Shown: positions 1 through 8,933 of the stretch, one piece after another
How positions within the stretch are numbered: position 1 is the first letter of the stretch
Layout of the letters: each line of letters opens with the position of its first letter
Assembly (NCBI GenBank): GCA_023664045.1
Contig: JAMPGH010000001.1
Location: 226,146 to 290,145, forward strand
DNA from: Alistipes senegalensis
GTDB taxonomy: Bacteria; Bacteroidota; Bacteroidia; Bacteroidales; Rikenellaceae
Reading direction: 5' to 3'
Length of the DNA stretch: 64,000 nt
Made by a program: the position numbers and the translations under genes
Notes under the pieces: generated by a model
What the model saw: the letters and a program-made list of their open reading frames with translations, nothing else
What the model was told of the DNA's origin: nothing
Database searches by the model: none

Positions 1-148
1 GGGCCGGCCCCTCGAAGAGTGCCAGCGGACGGGCAACCTCACGGGAGCGGTCAGCACCACGGCGGCAGGCGGAACCGGTGCCTTCGCCGACCGGGAGACG
101 GCGATCCGGACGGCTCTCGACCGCTTCGGCGAAAAACTGGACCTCTAA
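1..148 (+). CDS. PfkB-family carbohydrate kinase, 3' end only
   Basis: Only the last 48 codons are in the window; the gene runs off the left edge. The readable end contains a small-residue stretch TGAVSTTAAGGTGAFADRE, which resembles the C-terminal helix and loop of PfkB/ribokinase-type sugar kinases (a conserved alanine/glycine-rich segment followed by a short acidic helix). The stop is 12 bases before the aldolase start, so the two are almost certainly cotranscribed. A kinase followed by a class II aldolase fits phosphorylation of a ketose phosphate and its cleavage to trioses. The substrate cannot be read from this fragment. Family assignment is moderate because the ATP-binding and anion-hole motifs lie outside the window. 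Confidence 0.6.
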   Translation, partial: GRPLEECQRTGNLTGAVSTTAAGGTGAFADRETAIRTALDRFGEKLDL

Positions 149-160
149 AACACGAACGCC

Positions 161-985
161 ATGCGTCTTCAGGACAAACTGAAAAGCTGCCAGCAGAGCG
201 GTACCGCCCTGCTGGCGACCAACTTCTACAACTTCGAGACCCTGACCGCCGTGCTGCAGGCCGCCCGGAACGTACAGGCGCCCGTCCTGCTGCAACTTAC
301 CCGCAGCTCGATCCGATACATGGGGCTGCGACAGGCCGTCGCAATGGGCCGGCAAGGGCTCGCCGACTACGGACTGGAGGGATGGATCCACCTCGATCAC
401 GGAGATTCGCCCGAGCTGGCCGAGGAGTGCCTCGAAGCCGGCTTCGACTCGGTGATGATCGATGCGAGCGAAAAACCTTTCGAAGAGAACGTGCGGATCG
501 TGAAACAGGTCGTGGAGAAAGCCCGCCGCTACGGAGCCAACGTGGAGGCGGAATTAGGCTACGTGGCCAAATTGGGGCAGACGCAGGGCGGCGGCTTCAC
601 AACCCCCGAAGATGCGGCCCGCTTCGTCGCCCAAACGGGTGTCGACGCGCTGGCCGTAGCCATCGGCTCGGCCCACGGATTCTACAAACAGCCGCCCCGT
701 CTGGACATCGACCGTCTGCGCGGAATCCATGCCGCGACGGATGCGGTGCTGGTGCTCCACGGCAGTTCGGGCATTCCGCATCCGATGGTGCGGGAAGCCA
801 TCGCCAACGGCATCGCCAAAGTCAATCTGGCAACCGAAATCAAAGACACCTTCATGCGCGCGCTCAAGACGACGCTCATGACCTCGGACGAAATCGATCT
901 TCGCAAAGTCTTCCCGCAGGCGATCGCCCCGACCGTCGAACTGCTGGAAGAGAAATACCGCATGTGCGGCAGTGCCGCGAAATAA
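161..985 (+). CDS. Class II ketose-bisphosphate aldolase (fructose/tagatose-bisphosphate aldolase family)
   Basis: This 274-residue cytoplasmic zinc aldolase should cleave a ketose 1,6-bisphosphate or related acyl phosphate into dihydroxyacetone phosphate and an aldehyde. Landmarks are visible: HLDHGDS at 77-83 (catalytic Asp79, zinc ligand His80), the acidic residue in VEAELG at about 129-133, the zinc ligands His172 in GSAHG and His200 in LHGSSG, and the phosphate-binding NLATEIK at 222-228. The length matches the GatY/KbaY/IolJ group (about 280) rather than the longer Fba type. It follows a PfkB-type kinase by 12 bases and precedes a secreted amidohydrolase by 30. Tagatose-, fructose- and deoxyketogluconate-type substrates are all possible; the sequence alone does not choose between them. 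Confidence 0.88.
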   Translation: MRLQDKLKSCQQSGTALLATNFYNFETLTAVLQAARNVQAPVLLQLTRSSIRYMGLRQAVAMGRQGLADYGLEGWIHLDHGDSPELAEECLEAGFDSVMIDASEKPFEENVRIVKQVVEKARRYGANVEAELGYVAKLGQTQGGGFTTPEDAARFVAQTGVDALAVAIGSAHGFYKQPPRLDIDRLRGIHAATDAVLVLHGSSGIPHPMVREAIANGIAKVNLATEIKDTFMRALKTTLMTSDEIDLRKVFPQAIAPTVELLEEKYRMCGSAAK

Positions 986-1015
986 CCGAAAGCCAACCCT
1001 AAAACACCGAACCTT

Positions 1016-2125
1016 ATGAAACCGAAACATCTGCCGATCGTCGCCCTGCTCTGCTGCACGGGCATCGCACAGGCTCAGACCCCCGCCCCCGACATGGAGA
1101 CGGCCAAAGCCGCCGTACAGGAGATCAAGCTCAAGGATTTCCGCCCCGAATCGATCTTCCGCATCCCCGTTACGCAGGTGGAAAAAGCCCGCTTCGCGGC
1201 GATCGACATCCACTCGCACGACTACGCCCGCACCGACGAAGAGATCCGCGACTGGGTCGAGGCCCAGAAAGCCTGCGGCATCGAACGCACCCACATCCTG
1301 CACTGCAACTGGATCGGCGAGCCGTTCGAGACATTCGTCGAGAAATATGCGCCCTACGCAGACCAGTTCGCATTCTGGTGCTGCTTCGACTACACCGGCT
1401 ACGACGAGCCCGACTGGGCCGAACGCGCCGTGGCGCAGCTGGAGAAGTGCCGCCGCATGGGCGCCGTAGGCGTCGGCGAGCTGGTGGACAAGGGCACGGG
1501 CGACCTCTATGCCAATCCGGTTCCGGGCGAAGGCATCCACATGGACGACCCGAAGATGCGACCGCTGCTGGAGCGCTGCGGCCAGTTGGGCATGCCCGTC
1601 AGCATCCACATCGCCGAACCGATCTGGATGTACCTCCCGCTCGACGAACGCAACGACGGCCTGATGAACGGCGCCAACTGGGCCGTGGACACCACGGTCG
1701 AAGGCTGCCGCGACTACGAAGAACTGATGGCCACGTTCGAACGCACCGTAGCGGCCTATCCCGGCACGACCTTCATCGCCTGCCACTACCTGAACATGAA
1801 TCAGGATCTCGAACGGCTGGGCGCCCTGCTCGACAAGTACCCCAACCTCTACGTCGACCTCTCGGGCCGCATGGGCGAAGCGGCCGTAACGCCGCGCGCC
1901 ACGCGCCGCTTCCTCCTGAAATACGCCGACCGGGTACTCTACGGCACCGACAACGGCATGTCGCCCTCGATGTACCGGCTGACGTTCCGTCTGCTGGAGA
2001 CCGAAGACGAACACATCTACAACCCCGATTTCGGCTACCACTGGGCATACGGCGGCTTCCATCTGCCGGACAAGGTGCTCCGAAAGATCTATCGCGACAA
2101 CGCCCTGCGGATTCTGAAAAAATAA
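1016..2125 (+). CDS. Secreted amidohydrolase (amidohydrolase_2 type)
   Basis: A 369-residue metal-dependent hydrolase with an N-terminal signal peptide (hydrophobic core LPIVALLCCTGIAQA, predicted cleavage after AQA), so it acts in the periplasm. The TIM-barrel metal-site pattern is present: HSH at 66-68, a strand-end His in SIHIAEP near 196-202, His257 in ACHYLN and Asp312 in YGTDNG. This family includes lactonases, decarboxylases and ester or amide hydrolases, and the substrate is unknown. It sits inside a PUL operon, 30 bases after the aldolase and 20 before the GH36-like enzyme, so a role in removing a non-glycosidic group from the PUL substrate (lactone, amide or ester) is a reasonable inference. 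Exported members of this family are less common in PULs than glycosidases. Confidence 0.8.
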   Translation: MKPKHLPIVALLCCTGIAQAQTPAPDMETAKAAVQEIKLKDFRPESIFRIPVTQVEKARFAAIDIHSHDYARTDEEIRDWVEAQKACGIERTHILHCNWIGEPFETFVEKYAPYADQFAFWCCFDYTGYDEPDWAERAVAQLEKCRRMGAVGVGELVDKGTGDLYANPVPGEGIHMDDPKMRPLLERCGQLGMPVSIHIAEPIWMYLPLDERNDGLMNGANWAVDTTVEGCRDYEELMATFERTVAAYPGTTFIACHYLNMNQDLERLGALLDKYPNLYVDLSGRMGEAAVTPRATRRFLLKYADRVLYGTDNGMSPSMYRLTFRLLETEDEHIYNPDFGYHWAYGGFHLPDKVLRKIYRDNALRILKK

Positions 2126-2145
2126 CCGGACAAACACCGAACCGA

Positions 2146-4182
2146 ATGAAACTTCGCTATCTATCGTCGCTCCTGCTCCTTGCAGCCGCAGCGGTATCGT
2201 GCCATGACGGAAAAACCCTCGTCCACGGCGACCTCCGCATCGAAATCGACGAACGCATGCACTGGCGCATCGCGTCGCTGGCCGAGGAGACCCCGCTGTG
2301 CGGAGAGTTCATGCCTCAGGGCATCCTGACGACCGACGAGATGCGGATCGCCGACTTCCGGCTTCTCCGCGCACGCCGCATCGGCAAGGGCTACGACCTG
2401 ACGGGCCTCTACGAAGAGAACGGCATCCGGGTCGAAAAGCACCTGCGCCTCATGACCGACGCCGAATTTCCCGACATGGCGCTCGTAGAGACCTACTATG
2501 TGAACCGGGGGCGCCCGCTGACGATCCGTTCCGCAACGCAGAACACGTTCACGGTCGAAACGGACTCGCTGATCTGGTCGTTCCAACCCACATCGACCTC
2601 CGCACGGCAAGACTGGATTCTGCCCGTACGTCCGGGATTCGAACAACAGAACTATTTGGGCATGAACGACTCCGACTACGGAGGCGGCATCCCGATGATA
2701 ACCCTCTGGCGCCCCGACTGCGGCATCAGCACCGGACTGCGCGAACCGACGCTGCAGATGATCTCGATGCCCGTCGGCTGGGCCGAAGAAGCGGCCGCGC
2801 CGACCGCCGGACTGCGCCGCGACTTCAAGGAGGGGCCGATACTCGAGGAAGGCGACACGCTCCGGCTCGACCGCTCGTTCGTATCGGTGCACAAGGGCGA
2901 TTTCTATGCTCCGCTCCGGCAGTTCACCCGCTACATGCAGCGGTACGAAGGTTTCCGGCTGGCCGATTCGGAGCCCGAGGCATTCGAACCCGTCTGGTGC
3001 GCATGGGGCTACGAACGCATGTTCACCCTCGACGAAGTGATCGGCACGCTGCCCAAAGTGGCGGAACTGGGCTTCCGCTGGGTCGACGTCGACGACGGAT
3101 TCCAGATCGCCGAAGGCGACTGGGAACCCAACTCCCGCTTTCCGGGCGGCGACCGCGACATGCGCCGCCTGACCGACGCGATCCATGCCCGCGGGCTGAA
3201 AGCCAAGCTGTGGTGGGCGCCGCTGGCCGCCGATCCGGGCACGCGGATCCTGCGCGAACACCCCGAGATGCAACTCATCACGGAAGAGGGCGGACCCGAG
3301 TTCATCAGCTGGTGGGACAGCTACTATCTCTCGCCGGTGAACCCTGCGACCGAACGCTACACGGTCGACCTGGTCGACCGCTTCATCGACCGGTGGAACT
3401 TCGACGGCCTGAAGCTGGACGGCCAGCATCTGAACTGCTGCATGCCCGACCACAATCCGCATAGCGGACTGGCCTGCCCGGACGTGGCGGTCGAACGGTT
3501 CCCGACCTTTTTCAAGGCGATCTTCGACCGGGCGCGCACGCTGAAACCCGACGCCGTGGTGCAACTCTGTCCCTGCGGCTGCGCGATGAACTTCTTCAAC
3601 CTGCCCTACATGAATCAGGCCGTGGCTTCGGATCCCACGTCGAGCTGGCAGATCCGTCTCAAAGGCAAAGCCTACAAGGCCATCAACCAACGCATGGCCT
3701 ACTATGCGGACCATGTGGAGCTGAGCGACGGAGGTCTCGACTTCCCCACGCAGATAGGCATCGGAGGCGTGGTGGGCTCGAAATTCACGTGGCCGAGAAA
3801 CAATCCCCACGTCAAGGAAGACTACCGCCTGACGCCCGCCAAAGAAGCGCTCTACAAAAAATGGGTGGCTCTCTACAATGAAAAGATGCTGCCCAAAGGC
3901 GACTACCTGAATCTCTACGACATCGCGTGGGACAAACCCGAGACGCACGTCATCCGCAAGGACGGGAGCATGTACTATGCGTTCTACGCCGACGAATGGA
4001 AAGGCGGGGAGATCGCGCTGCGGGGCCTCGATCCGAATCTCGCCTACACGATCACGGAATACGCTGCCGACGGCCGCACCTACGTCGTCGAAGGCAGCCG
4101 TCCGGTCATCGCCCCCGCATTCGAAGGCAGCTACCTGATCGAAGCGACGCCTCGCCCGACCACAACAACCAACAACCACTAA
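2146..4182 (+). CDS. GH36-like alpha-galactosidase-superfamily lipoprotein
   Basis: A 678-residue glycoside hydrolase starting MKLRYLSSLLLL with a lipobox-like AAVSC, so it is probably a lipoprotein in the periplasm or outer membrane. A beta-sandwich-like N-terminal part (to about residue 280) is followed by a TIM barrel: PVWCAWGYERMF near 283, FRWVDVDDGFQ near 310, KAKLWWAPL near 352. The nucleophile candidate is Asp425 in DGLKLDGQ and the acid/base candidate is Asp496 in ASDPTSSWQ, the same order and spacing as clan GH-D (GH27/36). The linkage would be alpha, most often alpha-galactosidic, but distant GH36-like proteins have other substrates. The start at 2146 was chosen because it gives a clean signal peptide 20 bases after the preceding stop. 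Confidence 0.8.
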   Translation: MKLRYLSSLLLLAAAAVSCHDGKTLVHGDLRIEIDERMHWRIASLAEETPLCGEFMPQGILTTDEMRIADFRLLRARRIGKGYDLTGLYEENGIRVEKHLRLMTDAEFPDMALVETYYVNRGRPLTIRSATQNTFTVETDSLIWSFQPTSTSARQDWILPVRPGFEQQNYLGMNDSDYGGGIPMITLWRPDCGISTGLREPTLQMISMPVGWAEEAAAPTAGLRRDFKEGPILEEGDTLRLDRSFVSVHKGDFYAPLRQFTRYMQRYEGFRLADSEPEAFEPVWCAWGYERMFTLDEVIGTLPKVAELGFRWVDVDDGFQIAEGDWEPNSRFPGGDRDMRRLTDAIHARGLKAKLWWAPLAADPGTRILREHPEMQLITEEGGPEFISWWDSYYLSPVNPATERYTVDLVDRFIDRWNFDGLKLDGQHLNCCMPDHNPHSGLACPDVAVERFPTFFKAIFDRARTLKPDAVVQLCPCGCAMNFFNLPYMNQAVASDPTSSWQIRLKGKAYKAINQRMAYYADHVELSDGGLDFPTQIGIGGVVGSKFTWPRNNPHVKEDYRLTPAKEALYKKWVALYNEKMLPKGDYLNLYDIAWDKPETHVIRKDGSMYYAFYADEWKGGEIALRGLDPNLAYTITEYAADGRTYVVEGSRPVIAPAFEGSYLIEATPRPTTTTNNH

Positions 4183-4193
4183 ACCCTATGCAC

Positions 4194-7184
4194 ATGAAAC
4201 TACTACACAAGACGCAAATCGTATGCGCCTGGCTGCTTCTGCAGACGGCGGGCGCTTTCGCCCAGACTCCGGTCGGGGGCACGGTCGTCGCAGCCGAAGA
4301 CGGACAACCGTTGGTAGGCGTAACCGTATTCGTGGAGAGCGACATGACGCGCGGCACCTCGACCGATGCCGCAGGTCGCTACTCGCTCGCCGCGGCCGCC
4401 GACGAAGTACTCGTATTCAGCTTCATCGGCTGCGAAACGACCAAAGAACGGGTCAACAACCGCACGGTGATCGACGTCGCGCTCCGCTCCCAGAGCAACC
4501 AGCTGGACGACGTGGTCGTGATGGGCTACTCGACCCAGAGCAAGGCCGAACTCTCCAGCTCGGTGGTAACGCTCAAGGGCGAAGAACTGACCAACATCAC
4601 GACTCCCGACGTGGGCAACATGCTGCAGGGCAAGGCGGCGGGCGTATTGGTCTACAATACCTCGGGACAGCCGGGCGCAGCGGCTACGATCCGCGTGCGA
4701 GGCACGGGATCGATCTCGGCCGACTCCGACCCGCTCTACGTGGTGGACGGCATCATCGGCGGCTCGTTCAACCCCAACGACATCGAAACCCTCACGGTAC
4801 TCAAGGATGCCGGAGCCACGGCGCTCTACGGATCGGAAGGTGCTGGCGGCGTCATCGTCATCACGACCAAATCGGCCAAACAAGGACAGAAGACCACCGT
4901 CAACTTCAAGATCTCGGCCGGCATGAAGCAGGTGCTTCAGGGCCGCCTGAAGATGATGGATTCGAAAGAACTCTACCGCACGCAGCAATCCTTCATGCCC
5001 GAAGTGCTCTTCAACGCCCAGCGTCCCGAGTCGCTGCTCGACCAGAACTTCGACTGGGTGGACGCCATCTTCCGCACAGGCGTCGTGCAGAACTACTACG
5101 CCTCGCTGGCCGGCAGCTCGGGCAAGACGAACTACTTCGTGAGCTTCGACCACTACAATGAAGACGGCACGCTCATCAACACGAACTACATCCGCAACAC
5201 GGCCCGCGTGAATCTCTCGACAGAACTCCACCGCACGCTGAAGATGAACACGCGCATCGCCTACACCGATACGCGGGACAAGAGCGCCTCGACCTACCAG
5301 ACGCTCGAATACGCCTACGGTCTGCTGCCGTGGGACAACCCCTATCATGCGGACGGCACGCCCAAAGACCTGCTGCACGACTCCTCGCTGGGGTGGCTTT
5401 CGCAGAACCGCTACAACATCTTCCACAACGAGAAATACAACTACGCCAAGTCGCACGGCGACAACCTGACGGCCGACCTTCAGTTCGTCTGGCAGATCGC
5501 CCCGTGGCTTTCGTTCACCACGTCGAACCGCTACGACGTCTCCCACTCGAAATACACCGTCTACAACGACCCGCGCACCTTCTCGGACACCGACGATCCC
5601 AAAGGCACGCTCTACGAGAGCCTGAGCGGCGGATGGGGTCTCTCGACCTCCAACCTGCTGAAAGCCTACAAGAGCTTCGGCGACCATACGGTCAACGGTC
5701 TGATCGGCTACGAGTACGGCATCAACAAACAGGAGTACACCAACGTTACGGGCAAGAACATGCCGCAGGGCATGCCCGCGCTGGATGCGACGATTCCCTA
5801 CACCAACGGAGGCTACGAAGTCTGGGGCGAGGGCTATTCGCTCTTCGCGCAGGCACAGTACAGCTATGCCAACAAATACATCCTCACGGCCTCGTTCCGT
5901 GCCGACGCGAGCTCGAAATTCGCGCCCAAGAACCGCACGGGCTACTTCCCCTCGGTATCGGCTTCGTGGGTAATCAGCCATGAAAACTGGCTCAAGGAGA
6001 GCGACGTGGTCAAGTTGCTCAAGCTGCGCGCCTCGTGGGGACAGACCGGCAACTCGTCGATCGGCTCCTACATGTATCTGGATTCCTACACGCTTTCGAG
6101 CCAGTATCAGAACAACGTGGGCGCCGTGCCCGTACGCAAGGCCAATCCCTATCTGGGCTGGGAGACGGCCGACATGACGAGCGTGGGCGTGGACGTCAAC
6201 CTGTGGGACCGGCTGGAAATCGCCGTCGACTTCTACCACATCGTCAACAAGGACCTGCTGCTCAACGTACCTACGGCTCCGAACACGGGATTCTTCGAAT
6301 TCACGGACAACGCCGGCAAGGTTCGTAACCGAGGTATCGAAATCTCGCTCAACACGACCAACATCCGCCACCGCAACTTCGTGTGGAACACGACCTTCAA
6401 CATCGGCCTGAACCGCAACAAGGTATTGTCGACTCCCACGCCCGAAGGATTCCTGCAGTCGAACACCAGCGGCACGGTTACGCAGATCGTCATCCCGGGT
6501 CAGGACATCTACAGCTGGTACATGCCCAAGTGGCTGGGCGTCGACCCCTCGAACGGCGATCCCGTCTGGGAGAAACTGCTCCGCGACGAGGAGGGCAACG
6601 TGATCGGCTCGGCCCCCACGAACGTCTACAACGAAGCCGAGAAACAGATCGTAGGCAAGGCCACGCCCAAATTCAGCGGCGGTTTCATCAACACGTTCCG
6701 CTTCTTCAACTTCACGCTCGACGTAGCCTGCAACTTCGTCTACGGCAACAAGATCTTCAACTACGACCGCACGATCTACGACAACGACGGAGCCTTCACC
6801 AACTACAACATGGTCTCCTTCGACAACGGACTGAAGTGGAAACGCTGGGAGAAGGAGGGCGACGCTGCGACCCACCCGCGCGCCGTGTCGTTCGGCAACA
6901 AGAACTCCAACGCCGTTTCGTCGCGCTATCTGGAGGACGGCAGCTTCTTCCGCATCAAGAACATCACGCTGGCCTACGACTTCCCGAAGAAACTCATCAA
7001 CCGGATGCACATGCAGGGTCTGAGAGTCTACTTCTCGACGGACAACGTAGCCACCTTCACGCGCTTCTCGGGCATGGACCCCGAAGTCGACCTGCAAGGC
7101 ACGCAATACACGCTGGCGGGCATGTACACCTCGCCCTATCCGGTGGGACGCACCTACATGTTCGGCGTGGACCTGACCTTCTGA
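4194..7184 (+). CDS. SusC/RagA-family TonB-linked outer membrane transporter (PUL1)
   Basis: About 996 residues. A signal peptide (cleavage near GAFAQ) is followed by a carboxypeptidase-regulatory-like domain (PVGGTVVAAEDGQPLVGVTV, about residues 25-100), a plug domain with the hallmark VVMGYSTQSKAELSSS and LYVVDGI, then a 22-strand barrel ending in a terminal aromatic/hydrophobic residue (VDLTF). It imports oligosaccharides into the periplasm in a TonB-dependent manner together with the SusD 37 bases downstream. There is no STN domain, so it is not expected to signal through an anti-sigma factor. The start is ambiguous: an in-frame ATG lies two codons upstream (4188); 4194 was taken because it begins the usual MKLL-type signal. 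Confidence 0.96.
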   Translation: MKLLHKTQIVCAWLLLQTAGAFAQTPVGGTVVAAEDGQPLVGVTVFVESDMTRGTSTDAAGRYSLAAAADEVLVFSFIGCETTKERVNNRTVIDVALRSQSNQLDDVVVMGYSTQSKAELSSSVVTLKGEELTNITTPDVGNMLQGKAAGVLVYNTSGQPGAAATIRVRGTGSISADSDPLYVVDGIIGGSFNPNDIETLTVLKDAGATALYGSEGAGGVIVITTKSAKQGQKTTVNFKISAGMKQVLQGRLKMMDSKELYRTQQSFMPEVLFNAQRPESLLDQNFDWVDAIFRTGVVQNYYASLAGSSGKTNYFVSFDHYNEDGTLINTNYIRNTARVNLSTELHRTLKMNTRIAYTDTRDKSASTYQTLEYAYGLLPWDNPYHADGTPKDLLHDSSLGWLSQNRYNIFHNEKYNYAKSHGDNLTADLQFVWQIAPWLSFTTSNRYDVSHSKYTVYNDPRTFSDTDDPKGTLYESLSGGWGLSTSNLLKAYKSFGDHTVNGLIGYEYGINKQEYTNVTGKNMPQGMPALDATIPYTNGGYEVWGEGYSLFAQAQYSYANKYILTASFRADASSKFAPKNRTGYFPSVSASWVISHENWLKESDVVKLLKLRASWGQTGNSSIGSYMYLDSYTLSSQYQNNVGAVPVRKANPYLGWETADMTSVGVDVNLWDRLEIAVDFYHIVNKDLLLNVPTAPNTGFFEFTDNAGKVRNRGIEISLNTTNIRHRNFVWNTTFNIGLNRNKVLSTPTPEGFLQSNTSGTVTQIVIPGQDIYSWYMPKWLGVDPSNGDPVWEKLLRDEEGNVIGSAPTNVYNEAEKQIVGKATPKFSGGFINTFRFFNFTLDVACNFVYGNKIFNYDRTIYDNDGAFTNYNMVSFDNGLKWKRWEKEGDAATHPRAVSFGNKNSNAVSSRYLEDGSFFRIKNITLAYDFPKKLINRMHMQGLRVYFSTDNVATFTRFSGMDPEVDLQGTQYTLAGMYTSPYPVGRTYMFGVDLTF

Positions 7185-7221
7185 TGAAAACCCCGAATAC
7201 CAACCGACAAAACACAAAACG

Positions 7222-8913
7222 ATGAAAAAGATAATCCCGATACTGATCCTCCCGCTGCTGCTCGCAAGCTGCGAACTGGACCACTACCCCACCAACACCA
7301 TGACCTCGGGGCAGCTGGCGGGCAACCCGGCTTCGGCCGTCTACAGCACCGACGGCAACTACTCGATGTTCAAGGATCATCTGGAGTACAAGGGCACCGT
7401 CTACACGGGCAACTCCTACATACGCCACTTCTTCCAGATGGCCGAATTCCACGGCGACAACGTAACGCTGGCCCACAAGACCGAGGACCCGCTCTACGAC
7501 GAAATCTGCTACAGCGATCTGGTAACGGCCAATCCCAACGCCTACCTGTGGTGGTGCGCCTACCACATCATCTACTCGGCCAACTCGATCATCGAGTCGC
7601 TGCCCGAGGGGACGTCGGCCGTCTACGACCATATTCTGGGCGAGAACTACTTCATGCGCGCCATATGCCACCTCAATCTGGCGACGCTCTTCGCCAAGCC
7701 CTATGCGATGGGCCGCGACAACATGGGCGTGATCCTGCACACGTCGACCGCGGACAACAACTCCGTGCGGGCGACCGTCGGAGCCGTCTACGATCAGGTA
7801 CGCGACGACCTGATCGAAGCCGCCCGGCTGATGGCCGCCGACGAGAGCCGCGTGGTGAACCACGGTTACATCTCGCGCGACGCGGCGCTGGGTCTGCTGA
7901 GCCGCGTCTACCTCTACCGCGAGGAGAACGACAAGGTGATCGAGACGGTCGACGAGATGCTCGCCGGAGCCTCGGCGGCCAGCAAGCTCGATCCCGACTG
8001 CGAGGGCTATTTCGCCCATGCGCTCACCTCGCCCGAAACGCTGTGGGCCGTGGCGCACACGCAGGGCACCGAGGACCAGACCGGCCGCGAGACGATGGGC
8101 TCGATGTTCTACACCCCCGACGAGAAAGGCGTCGGCGGCTGGGCCGAGATGTACTACTCGGATCCGCTGCTCCAACTTTTCAAGCGCCATCCCGAAGACC
8201 GCCGCTACACGGGCTACTGCGAACAGCTCAAGCCCGATGCCGACGGCAAGCTGCAGGCCCGCTGGGCCGTCGAGAGCCAGAACAACGACACCTTCCGGCT
8301 GAACGAAATCCGCGATGTGGAGGAGGATGCGGACGGCAAACTTTCGCTCATGGATAACGGCACGAAATACGATATCACGGTCGAAACGGATAATCTCGAT
8401 ACGCGATACTACATCCAGTGGAAAGGCGAAAAGACCGAAGTCTTCATCGACCGGAAATGCTACACGTTCAACACCTGCCCGGCCTTCATGTGCAAGAAAT
8501 TCACGGGTCAGGACGGCGTGGCGCTGCTCTGCTCGCCGGTGATGCTGCGCTGGGCCGAAGTAATTCTGAACCGGGCCGAAGCCTACGCCAAAACGGGGAA
8601 CGAAGGCGGTGCGCTGGCCGACGTGAATGCCATCCGCGAACGGGCCGGTCTGACGGGCGATGCCCTCTACACCGCATCGAACTATGCGGCGGCCGGATAC
8701 GACAACCTGCTGGATCTGGTGCTCGACGAACGCCGGCTGGAACTCTGCTACGAGGGACACCGCGCATTCGACGTATTCCGCAACGGCAAGTCGATGGACC
8801 GCCGCTTCGCCGGCGTCCAGCCGTGGGAAGTGATCCAACACACCGACAACCGCATCCAATACCGCATTCCCTACGACGAGATCTCGGTGAGCGGCATTCC
8901 GCAGAACAACTAA
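7222..8913 (+). CDS. SusD/RagB-family nutrient-binding lipoprotein (PUL1)
   Basis: This 563-residue partner of the preceding SusC forms the lid of the outer-membrane import complex. It has a lipoprotein signal (MKKIIPILILPLLLASCELDHYP, lipidated Cys about 17) and helical TPR-like segments. The family-typical C-terminal stretch is present: SPVMLRWAEVILNRAEAYAK, a LADVNAIRERAG segment, then LVLDERRLELCYEGHR. An unusually long middle insert rich in charged residues (about 370-430) separates the N- and C-terminal halves and is where glycan specificity usually resides. It lies 37 bases after susC and 20 before the CBM9-like lipoprotein, consistent with a single transcript. Confidence 0.96.
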   Translation: MKKIIPILILPLLLASCELDHYPTNTMTSGQLAGNPASAVYSTDGNYSMFKDHLEYKGTVYTGNSYIRHFFQMAEFHGDNVTLAHKTEDPLYDEICYSDLVTANPNAYLWWCAYHIIYSANSIIESLPEGTSAVYDHILGENYFMRAICHLNLATLFAKPYAMGRDNMGVILHTSTADNNSVRATVGAVYDQVRDDLIEAARLMAADESRVVNHGYISRDAALGLLSRVYLYREENDKVIETVDEMLAGASAASKLDPDCEGYFAHALTSPETLWAVAHTQGTEDQTGRETMGSMFYTPDEKGVGGWAEMYYSDPLLQLFKRHPEDRRYTGYCEQLKPDADGKLQARWAVESQNNDTFRLNEIRDVEEDADGKLSLMDNGTKYDITVETDNLDTRYYIQWKGEKTEVFIDRKCYTFNTCPAFMCKKFTGQDGVALLCSPVMLRWAEVILNRAEAYAKTGNEGGALADVNAIRERAGLTGDALYTASNYAAAGYDNLLDLVLDERRLELCYEGHRAFDVFRNGKSMDRRFAGVQPWEVIQHTDNRIQYRIPYDEISVSGIPQNN

Positions 8914-8933
8914 CCTGAAAAAACGACAAAACG

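Noticed and set aside
4203-7217. A ~1000-codon open frame antisense to susC (and similar long antisense frames under the DUF2723, GH36-like and cysS genes)
   Set aside because: These frames stay open because the sense genes are GC-rich with few TA-containing codons. The translations are arginine/valine-rich without domain motifs, and the sense frames encode clear families.
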